From: Siminovitchia acidinfaciens | GTDB lineage: Bacteria > Bacillota > Bacilli > Bacillales > Bacillaceae_C | Assembly (NCBI RefSeq): GCF_003605385.1 | Contig: NZ_QYTV02000001.1 | Coordinates: 704,249-768,248 of the forward strand | DNA length: 64,000 nt | Reading direction: 5' to 3' | Shown here: in pieces, positions 26,973 through 35,602 of the stretch | Layout: every line of letters starts with the position of its first letter | Position numbering within the stretch: position 1 is the first letter of the stretch | Made by a program: the position numbers and the translations under genes | Notes under the pieces: model-generated | The model's input: only the letters and a program-made list of their open reading frames with translations | Databases searched by the model: none | Told to the model about the DNA's origin: nothing

Positions 26973-27795
26973 GTGCCTCGAGTTCTCCAAAGTATTCGGG
27001 TCTGACAAAGCCGGCGAGGTTATTATCCGTGTATTGAACAAACTTTTCAGACTTGTACGCGTCTTCGAGTGCCTGCACGAACGCTTCGTCTTTATCCTTG
27101 CTGTTGATGACCACTTGGTTCATGTACTCGTAGGGTGTTTTTTCCAAACCTAATGCGCTTTCCAGGTCTATACCTGAAGCGATGGCGAAGTTCCCGTTAA
27201 TGAACGCGAAATCGGAATCGCCCAGTGAGCGTGGTAACTGCGCTGCCTCGAGAGGGACAATTTTTAACTCCAGCTTGTTTTCGGCTACATCCTTTTCAGA
27301 AGCTTTTGACGGATCCACTTCGCCATTCAGGGCAATCCAGCCATATTCATCCATCATGATCAGTGCTCTCGCCATATTGACCGGATCATTCGGCAATGTC
27401 ACTTTTGCACCTTTTTGAATATCAGAAAGGTCTTTGTGTTTTTCGGAATAAACGCCAATGGGCGCGGTTGGAACCGGAAGAACTTCTTCTAAATCCATAT
27501 CGTGTTCGTTATTAAATTTTTCCATATATAAGATGTTTTGGAATACGTTTGCGTCCAGGTCTCCTTCGTGAAGGGCCTTATTCGGCTGGACATAGTCACT
27601 GAATTCAATTACCTTGACGTCGTATCCTTCTTTTTCAAGTATAGGCTTGATGCTGTCCTTGACTTGATCACTGTAAGGGCCGGCGGTAGCCCCAATCTTA
27701 ATTTCTTTTTTGCTTTGGCTTGCGCTGCTCGAACCGCAGGCGGCAAGAACAGCTATCCCTGTTAATAATATGATTCCGATGACTAACTTTTTCAC
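26965..27795 (-). CDS. metQ: Methionine/sulfur-compound-binding lipoprotein (MetQ/NlpA family)
   Basis: Extracellular receptor of a methionine-type ABC transporter, 276 residues. Lipoprotein signal with lipobox LAAC, then IKIGATAGPYSDQVKDSIKP, VIEFSDYVQPNKALHEGDLDANVFQ and FINGNFAIASGID, all typical of MetQ/NlpA. GTG 27795 is preferred because GGGGG lies 7 bases upstream; an ATG two codons earlier touches that site. It lies downstream of two flavin enzyme genes and their S-box riboswitch. No metN or metP gene is nearby, so the receptor must borrow an ATPase and permease encoded elsewhere. Confidence 0.88.
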   Translation of the reverse strand: MKKLVIGIILLTGIAVLAACGSSSASQSKKEIKIGATAGPYSDQVKDSIKPILEKEGYDVKVIEFSDYVQPNKALHEGDLDANVFQNILYMEKFNNEHDMDLEEVLPVPTAPIGVYSEKHKDLSDIQKGAKVTLPNDPVNMARALIMMDEYGWIALNGEVDPSKASEKDVAENKLELKIVPLEAAQLPRSLGDSDFAFINGNFAIASGIDLESALGLEKTPYEYMNQVVINSKDKDEAFVQALEDAYKSEKFVQYTDNNLAGFVRPEYFGELEAQK

Positions 27796-27914
27796 ATCCA
27801 TACCCCCAAGTTTAATAGATTGGATGAAACTGCCACATGTATGTATCGGCCGCTAGTTTCATCCGGCAATATTTACGTCAGGCCCATAGCCGGCCAAATT
27901 TTCTATACTGGCGC

Positions 27915-29300
27915 TTACTGAGGAACAGCTTGCAGCTTCCAGGAAAATTGCTTGCCTGGATGATGTTCAGCCAACTGGTCGCCGTCACCGAATAAATTGC
28001 CGCGCAATGTTTTGCTTGCTCCGTCTACTCTCAATAATCCCCGTTCTTCCAATACCGGGATGACGAGTTCGGCAAAATCCTCGAATGATCCAGGCATAAC
28101 CGCATACGTAATATTGAACCCGTCCACACCAGCTTCATTAATCCATTTTTCCATTTCATCTGCAATCGCTTCCGGAGTGCCGGCTACGACGGGGCCGATA
28201 CCGCCAAGTCCCACGAATTCGGCTATTTCATTTATGGTCCATTGTTTGTCTGGATCAGCTTTCGTAAAAATTTCCACCCGTGAGCGCATAGAATCATTCT
28301 CGACAAACTGAAGGTTTTCATTTGGATCAAATTGGGAAAGGTCAATACCTGTCCAGCCGCTGAATAGGCTTAATGCACCTTCACGGCTGATATGCTTTTT
28401 ATAATCTTCGTATTTCGCATTCGCTTCTTCCTCGGTTTTTCCAACAATCGGTGTAAACAAGCTGAATATTTTGATTTCCTCAGGCTTTCTTCCGTAATTT
28501 CCTGCTTGGCTGCGAATTTTTTGGACGTATTTCTTTGCGATGGGAATAGTCGGCATTGAAACATAAACACCTTCTGCATGCTTTGCGGCAAAAGCACTGC
28601 CCCGTGATGAAAGGCCTGCTTGGTATATAACAGGTGTCCTTTGCGGTGACGGTTCGCACAAGTGGGCGCCCGGCACACTGAAGTACTCGCCTTCGTGCTG
28701 GATATCGTGTACTTTGTCCGGATCAACGAACATTTTCTTCTCTGTATCTCTTACAACTGCGCCATCTTCCCAGCTGCCTTCCCAAAGTTTATAGCATACT
28801 TCCAAATATTCCTCGGCAATGTTATAGCGTTCGTCATGCTCGACCTGCTCTTTCAGACCGATATTGATGGAGGCACTTTTCAAATACGATGTGACGATAT
28901 TCCAGCCTACACGTCCTTTTGTCAGGTGATCCAATGTGGACATACGGCGGGCGAATGTGTACGGATGTTCATGTGTGACCGATGCCGTTACACCGAATCC
29001 GAGATGCTCCGTGACAGAAGCCATGGCTGGGATGACCAGTAGGGGGTCATTGATTGGCGACTGGACTGCCTGGCGAAGGCAAGCGTCACGGTTCCCTTGA
29101 TAAACATCGTAAGGTCCCAATACATCTGCCAGAAAAACAGCATCAAATCTGGCGGTTTCCAATGTCTTTGCAAGCTCAATCCAGTGGTCGAGGTCCTTGT
29201 AGCGGTGTGAGCGATCTTCAGGATGTGCCCACAGTCCCGGTGCTTGATTGCCCGGGCAATTCATTACAAAAGCGTTTAGTAAAATTCGTTTTCCCGTCAT
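27915..29300 (-). CDS. Flavin-dependent monooxygenase, NtaA/SnaA/DszA family
   Basis: 461 residues, luciferase-like TIM-barrel fold. It uses reduced FMN from a separate reductase. The start MTGKRILLNAFVMNCPGNQA, the segment HWIELAKTLETARFDAVFLAD near residue 38, and GRVGWNIVTSYLKSA near 130 are typical of the NtaA/DszA branch that oxidises sulfones, nitrilotriacetate or related compounds. Its gene is 14 bases after that of an acyl-CoA-dehydrogenase-like enzyme, the DszC-like partner, and before metQ, all behind a SAM riboswitch. A role in scavenging organic sulfur is inferred. Confidence 0.88.
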   Translation of the reverse strand: MTGKRILLNAFVMNCPGNQAPGLWAHPEDRSHRYKDLDHWIELAKTLETARFDAVFLADVLGPYDVYQGNRDACLRQAVQSPINDPLLVIPAMASVTEHLGFGVTASVTHEHPYTFARRMSTLDHLTKGRVGWNIVTSYLKSASINIGLKEQVEHDERYNIAEEYLEVCYKLWEGSWEDGAVVRDTEKKMFVDPDKVHDIQHEGEYFSVPGAHLCEPSPQRTPVIYQAGLSSRGSAFAAKHAEGVYVSMPTIPIAKKYVQKIRSQAGNYGRKPEEIKIFSLFTPIVGKTEEEANAKYEDYKKHISREGALSLFSGWTGIDLSQFDPNENLQFVENDSMRSRVEIFTKADPDKQWTINEIAEFVGLGGIGPVVAGTPEAIADEMEKWINEAGVDGFNITYAVMPGSFEDFAELVIPVLEERGLLRVDGASKTLRGNLFGDGDQLAEHHPGKQFSWKLQAVPQ

Positions 29301-29314
29301 TTTTCATATCTCCT

Positions 29315-30490
29315 TTATTGTTCGTTTTCTTCCGGCCATAGTGATGTATCAATCCCGACAATTTGTTTCCCAATAAGTTCCCTGGCAAGATTGTTGGAAG
29401 GCCCCATGACAATGCCTGCACGTGAATCCCTGTAAAGGCGCTCCAATGCCCCTTTTTTATATCCGAACCCTCCCGCGACATCCATTGAGATTTGCGCTAC
29501 CTGATTGGCGGTTTCCGATGCATGGACTTTAAATTCATATAGCGTTGTCCTCAATTTATCAGGCAGAGGCCGGCCTGATTGATACCACTCATTCAACTTG
29601 GAGGCAACGTCATTCTGCCAGGCGCATAAACTGTCAATTAAAATTTTCGCGGAAGCAAGCTGGTTTCTTACGATTTGGTGCTTTCCGGAAGCCTTGGCTG
29701 CAAAAGCGGCAGCTTCATTGAATATTCCGATGGCTGTTCCGGTCCATGCCCCTCCCAGCCCGAAAATATAAGCGTTGCTATTTTCCACGATTCTTTTTCC
29801 CGTTCCTTCTTCACCAATCAAGTCGCGCTCGTCAACAAAAATATTGTTTAACCTTATGGGAGAACTGTGATTTCCGCGTACGCCTAAGGCATCCCATGTC
29901 CCAGTCTCAATCCCATCCTGCTTGGCATTGACAATGAAATAAGAGAGGTCTGAATAAACTTCAGATTTAGGTGATCTTGTTTGAACGACATAAAAGTCGG
30001 CATAGCCGCTGCTGGTCGCAAACGATTTTTCAAAATTAAGCAGGTAACCGCCATCTGTATACTGTGCTCTGCTTTCACTAAGCCAATGCTGTCCACCAGT
30101 GGCTCTCTCACTGTTGGCTATCGTTCCTATTTTTCCTTCGCGGAGCGGCTTTAACCATCTGTGCCATTGATCTTCGTTACCATAACCATAAATAATGAGC
30201 GAAGCACCAATATTCATCGTGTAGACGAGCGCCGTCGAAGGACAGGCTTTCGCTATCTCACGTACAACGAGCCCGTAGGCATGATAATCAAGCGCAAGGC
30301 CGCCTAATTCTTCCGGCAGCAAAATACTGTTCCATCCCGCTTCGCCAAGTGCTTTAAGGTTTTCGCTTGGAAATTCTCCTTCCCGATCAATCCGGTCAGC
30401 ATTAGGGCGGATGACTTGATCGATGATTTTGCTTATTTGAACTTTCACTTCCTCTAGTGAGGGTTTTGCTTCTTTAATCGCGGTTGTCAT
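29315..30490 (-). CDS. Acyl-CoA dehydrogenase-fold flavin monooxygenase (DszC/SfnC-like)
   Basis: 391 residues with the acyl-CoA dehydrogenase fold. N-terminal helices (1-120), a beta domain with NSERATGGQHWLS near 127, and C-terminal helices with QISMDVAGGFGYKKGALERL near 340. At the place where ordinary dehydrogenases carry the catalytic glutamate in a YEGT motif, this protein reads VMGPSNN, which argues against a dehydrogenase and for a DszC-type oxygenase. First gene of the S-box operon; ATG 30490 follows AAGGAGATGG. Confidence 0.82.
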   Translation of the reverse strand: MTTAIKEAKPSLEEVKVQISKIIDQVIRPNADRIDREGEFPSENLKALGEAGWNSILLPEELGGLALDYHAYGLVVREIAKACPSTALVYTMNIGASLIIYGYGNEDQWHRWLKPLREGKIGTIANSERATGGQHWLSESRAQYTDGGYLLNFEKSFATSSGYADFYVVQTRSPKSEVYSDLSYFIVNAKQDGIETGTWDALGVRGNHSSPIRLNNIFVDERDLIGEEGTGKRIVENSNAYIFGLGGAWTGTAIGIFNEAAAFAAKASGKHQIVRNQLASAKILIDSLCAWQNDVASKLNEWYQSGRPLPDKLRTTLYEFKVHASETANQVAQISMDVAGGFGYKKGALERLYRDSRAGIVMGPSNNLARELIGKQIVGIDTSLWPEENEQ

Positions 30491-30529
30491 GCAACCATCT
30501 CCTTTTTTTCATTGTGAATTTTGAAAAGC

Positions 30530-30702
30530 AAAAAGCCCTTCTCCCAAAAAAGATGAGAGAAGGGCATACAGATACACATATGTAAGCTATATCAGTCTCA
30601 TCTTTAGAATACAGGAGTATTCTTCTGAAATTAGCACCGTGCAAATAATTGCTGGTTGCTGAGGCTTCATTGGGTCAGTCCCTCCGCCTCTCTTGATAAG
30701 AA
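30530..30702 (-). ncRNA. SAM-I (S-box) riboswitch with terminator
   Basis: On the minus strand, CTTATCAAGAGAGGCGGAGG, then GACCC...GCCTCAGCAACC, then GGTGCTAATTTC match the S-box aptamer. The terminator stem GCCCTTCTC/GAGAAGGGC (30535-30543 with 30557-30565) is followed by T5. It controls the two flavin enzymes and metQ. Confidence 0.95.
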
Positions 30703-30751
30703 GATCATTATTCATTTGTTAATTTTTGGAATTACCTATTGGCTTGAATTG

Positions 30752-30780
30752 AGTATAATCAACATTTTAGAAATAGTCAA
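30752..30780 (-). promoter_or_regulatory. SigA promoter of the S-box sulfur operon
   Basis: Reading the minus strand, TTGACT (30780-30775) and TATACT (30757-30752) are 17 bases apart. Transcription would start just before the riboswitch. Confidence 0.8.
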
Positions 30781-30956
30781 CTTATTTTTAAAAATATTAA
30801 CAACTATTTCGAAGGTTTCACGATATGGAAAATTTGCCCTCGACAAACTTTCTTTCCGTCCGCTCACAAACAGGTCCGCCACCAACAAGGTTGCTATAGA
30901 CCCACACGCATGCCGATTGATATCATGTATGTATAGAGCTTTGTGGAGGGACATCA

Positions 30957-31826
30957 ATGATACAATCGAAGGTCAATGATCTGAAAATGGGGGAGCGCGG
31001 AGCGATACTTAGCATTATTGCCTATGTATTTTTATCGGCGTTGAAATTAGTGATTGCTGATATGGCAAATTCGGCAGCTTTAAAAGCGGATGGAATGAAT
31101 AATGCGACTGACATTGTCGCATCGATCGCTGTTTTGATCGGGTTAAAATATTCACAGAAACCGGCGGATGAAAATCATCCCTACGGTCATTGGAAAGCCG
31201 AAATGATTGCTGCAATGATTGCTTCCTTTATCATGATGGTCGTCGGCCTTCAGGTGCTGTTTGAAGCTGTGACATCCGTCTTTTCTGCGAAGCAGGAATC
31301 GCCGGATTTGATTTCGGCATTGACTGCTGTTTTTTCTGCTGGGGTCATGTACCTGGTTTATAGATATAACAGGAACTTGGGAAGAAAAATTGATAGCAAG
31401 GCTGTAACAGCCGCTGCTAAAGATAATTTGTCCGACGCATGGGTGAGTATCGGTGCGGCCATTGGAATCGTCGGCTCCCAATTCGGGCTCCCTTGGCTGG
31501 ACCCCGTGACTGCTGTTATTGTAGGTGTGCTAATCTGCAAAACCGCATGGGGTATTTTTAAAGATGCGTCACTTGATTTGACCGATGGTTATGATGAGGA
31601 CAAATTGGAACTTTATAAGGGATCCATCCTAAAAATTTCAGGAGTGAAAGGGATTAAGGATATAAAAGCGAGAAGGTACGGGAGCAACTCGGTGGTGGAT
31701 GTTGTCATTCTTGTCAATTCTACGCTCGGTATACAGGCAGCACATAAGATTTCTGATAATGTAGAAGAAGTCTTGATGAAAGAGCATCAGGTATTTGACG
31801 TGCATGTCCATGTCGAACCAAACTGA
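30957..31826 (+). CDS. Cation diffusion facilitator (probable Mn/Fe-type metal exporter)
   Basis: 289 residues with six membrane segments in the first 200 and a cytoplasmic ferredoxin-like domain (about 205-289). Metal-site residues are ADGMNNATD in helix 2 and DNLSDAWVSIG in helix 5. The DxxxD-like pattern in helix 5 and Asn in helix 2 fit manganese-type CDF proteins such as MneP/MneS of B. subtilis more than the zinc HxxxD type; this is inference. ATG 30957 follows GGAGGGA. A terminator follows directly. Confidence 0.85.
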   Translation: MIQSKVNDLKMGERGAILSIIAYVFLSALKLVIADMANSAALKADGMNNATDIVASIAVLIGLKYSQKPADENHPYGHWKAEMIAAMIASFIMMVVGLQVLFEAVTSVFSAKQESPDLISALTAVFSAGVMYLVYRYNRNLGRKIDSKAVTAAAKDNLSDAWVSIGAAIGIVGSQFGLPWLDPVTAVIVGVLICKTAWGIFKDASLDLTDGYDEDKLELYKGSILKISGVKGIKDIKARRYGSNSVVDVVILVNSTLGIQAAHKISDNVEEVLMKEHQVFDVHVHVEPN

Positions 31827-31865
31827 AAAAAGATTTCCAGAAGCAACCTGGAAATCTTTTTTCAG
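31825..31865. terminator. Terminator between the CDF and DUF302 genes
   Basis: AAAAAAGATTTCCAG pairs perfectly with CTGGAAATCTTTTTT, loop AAGCAAC. Symmetric enough to act on both strands. Confidence 0.9.
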
Positions 31866-31880
31866 TTTGAAGGACGGCAT

Positions 31881-32264
31881 TCATTGTACTGCATCAATAC
31901 ACCTGATTAACCGTTCTTCAATATCTGCAGCGAATGCTTTTAACTTGTCATTTTCCACCATAGTGATCAAAGCGGTCGGTTTTGGCATTCCGATTTTCGT
32001 CCGGTTGTCTTCTTCGTAGACGACTATTTTGCAGGGAAGAAAATAGCTGGCCAGGCTTTCTTCTTCAAGCACTTTTTTCGCCTCATGCGGGTTGCATATC
32101 TCAAGCACGGTAAAGTTTTTATCAAAGTCTACGCCTTTCTCCTGCAGTTTGTCCCTGATGTCAAATTGCCACAGAACGCCGAATTGCTCATCTTTCAATG
32201 ACTGCTCCAACTTGGAGATTGCCTTGTCAACAGGGACAGGAATATCTCTTGTATAATGAAACAC
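31881..32264 (-). CDS. DUF302 family protein
   Basis: 127 residues, soluble. FGVLWQFDIRDKLQEKGVDF and YFLPCKIVVYEEDNRTKIGMPKPTAL match DUF302, including the conserved LPC with one cysteine. Function unknown; family members occur near redox and sulfur genes. GTG 32264 follows AAGGAGGATT. No operon partner is obvious. Confidence 0.85.
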   Translation of the reverse strand: MFHYTRDIPVPVDKAISKLEQSLKDEQFGVLWQFDIRDKLQEKGVDFDKNFTVLEICNPHEAKKVLEEESLASYFLPCKIVVYEEDNRTKIGMPKPTALITMVENDKLKAFAADIEERLIRCIDAVQ

Positions 32265-32344
32265 GGTAATCCTCCTTCAAAGGTCATCTGAGATTAATAT
32301 TCCCTTTTACTTTTTGAAAAAACAAAAGGGGGTAGTTTTTTAAT

Positions 32345-32380
32345 AACAAAACGCCAACAGAGAGATCTCTATTGGCGGTA
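32345..32380 (-). terminator. Terminator of the M14 peptidase gene
   Basis: On the minus strand CGCCAATAGAG pairs with CTCTGTTGGCG and is followed by TTTTGTTATT. Confidence 0.75.
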
Positions 32381-32386
32381 AAAGAC

Positions 32387-33430
32387 TTATTCAGAAGGTC
32401 GTGTATTTTGGAACGGCAATGTATCCCAGAAGGAGGTATCTGCGTTCTCAATGGAACGGTCCGCGATGGCCCGGACGGTGGCATCCAAGGTGGTCACTGT
32501 CTGCTTGATCAAGTAGCCATTGCTTTTTTGCCCAAGCACATAAGGCTCGTAGTAATGGTCGGCCATGCCTCGCATTTCAAAGAGCAGTGTTGAAATTCCG
32601 TATTCTACGGCGATCCCGTTTCTGCTGATTGTCTCGGCAGAGCCGCCGTTATATTTTCCAAGATGGCCCCAGCCTTTTGAATCAATAGCATCAAATACAA
32701 CCGCTCCCAATTGTTTTGATTTTAATAAAACTTCAGCATCTACATTCGGTGTTGTCGGGTAAAGGATGGAGCCGGATACCAGCTCGCCGTCCCGCTCGCT
32801 GCTTGTTCCTTGGTGGTGCAGGTCGATCATATAATCAATGTCATAAACGCCGAGCACGTTATCATGCAGCGCTTTAGTTTCCGGTTGGATCCGCGACACA
32901 TGATCGCGGTTCAGGTCTACTCTGTTCGCGTTGTATCTTGTTAGGTTATAGCTGCCGTCCGCCACATAGTCTTCCAAAGAAAAATTAACATCTCCTGCCG
33001 CCCCATCTGGATTCAGCCTTGGTAAGATCAAGATGTTTACCCCGTCAAGTACCCCTTTCATTTTCCCTGTACCTAAATGTTTGATGAACTCTAATGCTCC
33101 CTCAGTATTCAATGTTTCATTTCCATGCTGCTGCGTGAGGAAAAGGATGGTCGGGTTATTGGGGTTGGTGATATACTTGACCAAATAGAGGTCGCGGTCT
33201 TTGACTGACTGCCCGATGACTTCAAGCTCCATGTGTTCTTGCTTTGCTTCCTGATTTTTTAAGAAACTGACCATTTCTTCATATGTAGTGAGAATAGATG
33301 TGTTTATGGTCTCGTTACCTCCGTAATCAGGGCCTTCTCCAACTGCGGAAGCAGTCGGGACCATCATGAAACCGGTGCTTAATGCCATAGCACCTGCAAC
33401 CGTTGCTTTGAAAAGCTTTCTTTTCATCAT
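32387..33430 (-). CDS. Secreted M14 zinc carboxypeptidase
   Basis: About 347 residues. Signal peptide to ...MVPTASA. The zinc ligands are in QQHGNE near residue 97 (His and Glu) and DLHHQG near 196; the catalytic Glu is probably in LLFEMRG near 297. The NPDG motif in LPRLNPDGA near 135 and NRVDLNRD near 163 are standard for M14. It trims peptides or cell-wall peptides outside the cell. Two adjacent ATGs (33430 and 33427) follow GGGAGTG. It stands alone. Confidence 0.88.
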   Translation of the reverse strand: MMKRKLFKATVAGAMALSTGFMMVPTASAVGEGPDYGGNETINTSILTTYEEMVSFLKNQEAKQEHMELEVIGQSVKDRDLYLVKYITNPNNPTILFLTQQHGNETLNTEGALEFIKHLGTGKMKGVLDGVNILILPRLNPDGAAGDVNFSLEDYVADGSYNLTRYNANRVDLNRDHVSRIQPETKALHDNVLGVYDIDYMIDLHHQGTSSERDGELVSGSILYPTTPNVDAEVLLKSKQLGAVVFDAIDSKGWGHLGKYNGGSAETISRNGIAVEYGISTLLFEMRGMADHYYEPYVLGQKSNGYLIKQTVTTLDATVRAIADRSIENADTSFWDTLPFQNTRPSE

Positions 33431-33617
33431 TATCACTCCCAAATATTTTCTTAATGAAAACCTTCGATACACGAATGATAAAACCTGTTAAAAATTTGAA
33501 ATTGAACCTATTTACATATAAATAGGGTATTTCTTCCATCCGAAACAAAGGAAAAGTACTATCCTCTCTGATTTGTTTTAGCAGTTATTTCACATGTAGA
33601 AATCCCCATATAAAAAA

Positions 33618-33663
33618 GGCCGTCCCAGAAAATCAGTGCAAAGTGATTTTGTGGGACGCCTTT
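33618..33663. repeat. Hairpin of the same family as the metY terminator
   Basis: Arms GGC.GTCCCA.AAAATCA and TGATTTT.TGGGAC.GCC with loop GTGCAAAG. On the minus strand it ends in six T, so it can terminate leftward transcripts from the fetAB side. It shares arm and loop sequence with 9979-10017, and like that copy it stands just left of a 52-bp array. Confidence 0.85.
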
Positions 33664-33710
33664 ATTGAAAATTAAATGAATGGTTAACTGCTGGAAAAAT
33701 CTCTAATTTC

Positions 33711-34592
33711 TATCGGGTCGATTGAAGCAGCGTAAAAAGTGGTAACACGGTCATTAAGAGGCCCTAAGTGACCGAAGCAACGTAAAAAGTGGTGATACGG
33801 TCACTAAGAGGGGCCCTAAGTGACCGAAGCAGCGTAAAAAATGGTGATATGGTCACTAAGAGGGGCCCTAAGTGACCGAAGCAGCGTAAAAAGTGGTGAT
33901 ATGGTCACTAAGAGGGGCCCTAAGTGACCGAAGCAGCGTAAAAAGTGGTGATATGGTCACTAAGAGGGGCCCTAAGTGACCGAAGCAGCGTAAAAAGTGG
34001 TGATATGGTCACTAAGAGGGGCCCTAAGTGACCGAAGCAGCGTAAAAAGTGGTGATATGGTCACTAAGAGGGGCCCTAAGTGACCGAAGCAGCGTAAAAA
34101 GTGGTGATATGGTCACTAAGAGGGGCCCTAAGTGACCGAAGCAGCGTAAAAAGTGGTGATATGGTCACTAAGAGGGGCCCTAAGTGACCGAAGCAGCGTA
34201 AAAAGTGGTGATATGGTCACTAAGAGGGGCCCTAAGTGACCGAAGCAGCGTAAAAAGTGGTGATATGGTCACTAAGAGGGGCCCTAAGTGACCGAAGCAG
34301 CGTAAAAAGTGGTGATATGGTCACTAAGAGGGGCCCTAAGTGACCGAAGCAGCGTAAAAAGTGGTGATATGGTCACTAAGAGGGGCCCTAAGTGACCGAA
34401 GCAGCGTAAAAAGTGGTGATATGGTCACTAAGAGGGGCCCTAAGTGACCGAAGCAGCGTAAAAAGTGGTGATATGGTCACTAAGAGGGGCCCTAAGTGAC
34501 CGAAGCAGCGTAAAAAGTGGTGATATGGTCACTAAGAGGGGCCCTAAGTGACCGAAGCAACGTAAAAAGTGGTGATACGGTTACTATGAAAG
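33711..34592. repeat. 52-bp tandem repeat array, about 17 units, core units identical
   Basis: Sixteen full units start with CCCTAAGTGACCGAAGCA at 33762, 33814 and every 52 bases to 34542, preceded by one partial unit. Units 3-15 look identical; the outer units carry variants (CAACG for CAGCG, GATACGG for GATATGG), so the middle has been recently amplified or homogenised. Each unit holds AGTGACC-N25-GGTCACT, and across each unit border GGTCACT-N13-AGTGACC with a central GGGGCCC. Length 52 and frequent TAA exclude a protein. Non-coding function unknown. Confidence 0.97.
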
Positions 34593-34650
34593 AAAATCAT
34601 TACCTTTTCACTCGCTCTGATTAATAAAGGAGCTTTCTAGACAGCCTCCT

Positions 34651-34767
34651 TCATTTTTTCATAGCAAGCTTGACTGCGACATAGACGACAATCCCTGTTA
34701 ACAGCAGGTGGAAGAGGTAACCCAAAAAGCCGAATCCTGCCATCATTCCACCGTACCCATAATGCAT
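34651..34767 (-). CDS. Small Gly/Tyr-rich membrane protein
   Basis: 38 residues: MHYGYGGMMAGFGFLGYLFH, then a hydrophobic helix LLLTGIVVYVAVKLA and the end MKK. GAAGGG lies 5 bases before the ATG. It is downstream of fetB on the same strand, about 80 bases away. Similar tiny Gly/Tyr-rich one-helix proteins occur in Bacillus, some of them sporulation-linked. Function unknown. Confidence 0.6.
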   Translation of the reverse strand: MHYGYGGMMAGFGFLGYLFHLLLTGIVVYVAVKLAMKK

Positions 34768-34846
34768 CACAGCCCTTCACTTCCTTTCAAGTGATTTTTT
34801 CACTCGCCCATTAAATGCCTATCGAATATCCCTTTTGCGGCCATTC

Positions 34847-35602
34847 TTATTTCCTTAGTTGAATGAGCTGCATTCTTTCATTAAACAAAGAAGGATATGA
34901 TAAAAATCCGAGCATGACGCTTGATACCGCAGCCGTTGTCAGCAACAGGAACACAATCAGCAGCTGGAACATAACAGCCTGCATTGGATCGGCGCCTGCG
35001 ATGATTTGCCCGCTCATCATCCCTGGCAATTGGACAAGCCCCATCGTTTTTTGGCTTTCAATCGTTGGGATCATGCTTGCTCTGATGGAAGAAATCAATT
35101 GCGTGTGAATTGCCTGCTTTGGCGTGCCGCCAAGTGAAAGAATTAATTCCGTTTGATCTTCGTGAGCTTCTAATTCTGCAGTAAAACGGTTCAAAAATAA
35201 GATCGAAAGGACCATCGCGTTTCCAATGACCATTCCGCTGATCGGAATGATATATTGTGCGGTTGGAGGTGTGATGTTCAAACCAATTAAAATTCCTTGC
35301 GTGAGAATCTCGATAAAAATGATGGTTGCTCCGACTTTCCATGTAATACCTTTGATAAACAATCCCTTTTTACGGACGTTTTCGATGGCTGCTCCAATCA
35401 TGAGCAGTACCATCAGCAAAATATAGACGGGATGCTCAGCTTCAAAGACAAATTTTAAAATATATCCGACAATCAGTAATTGGATGATGGATCTTACAGT
35501 AGCAATGATCGTATCTTTTTCAAGACCCAGCTTTAGGGTTTTCGATAACAGAAGCGGAAGGAGGACGAATATAAGCGTCAATGCCAATGCTGTATAGCTC
35601 AT
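34847..35602 (-). CDS. fetB: ABC transporter permease, FetB/UPF0014 type
   Basis: 251 residues with seven predicted membrane segments, and GMVIGNAMVLSILFLNRFTAELEA and SLGGTPKQAIHTQ in the family's conserved cytoplasmic loop. In E. coli FetAB (YbbLM) exports iron and eases oxidative stress. The start overlaps the end of the ATPase gene by 4 bases (ATGA), so the pair is translated together. Confidence 0.87.
   Translation of the reverse strand: MSYTALALTLIFVLLPLLLSKTLKLGLEKDTIIATVRSIIQLLIVGYILKFVFEAEHPVYILLMVLLMIGAAIENVRKKGLFIKGITWKVGATIIFIEILTQGILIGLNITPPTAQYIIPISGMVIGNAMVLSILFLNRFTAELEAHEDQTELILSLGGTPKQAIHTQLISSIRASMIPTIESQKTMGLVQLPGMMSGQIIAGADPMQAVMFQLLIVFLLLTTAAVSSVMLGFLSYPSLFNERMQLIQLRK

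Noticed and set aside
33711-34592. Possible CRISPR array
   Set aside because: The whole 52-base unit repeats without unique spacers, and there are no cas genes in the window.
33711-34592. Possible repeat protein encoded by the 52-bp array
   Set aside because: 52 is not a multiple of three and each unit contains TAA, so every frame is closed within a few units.
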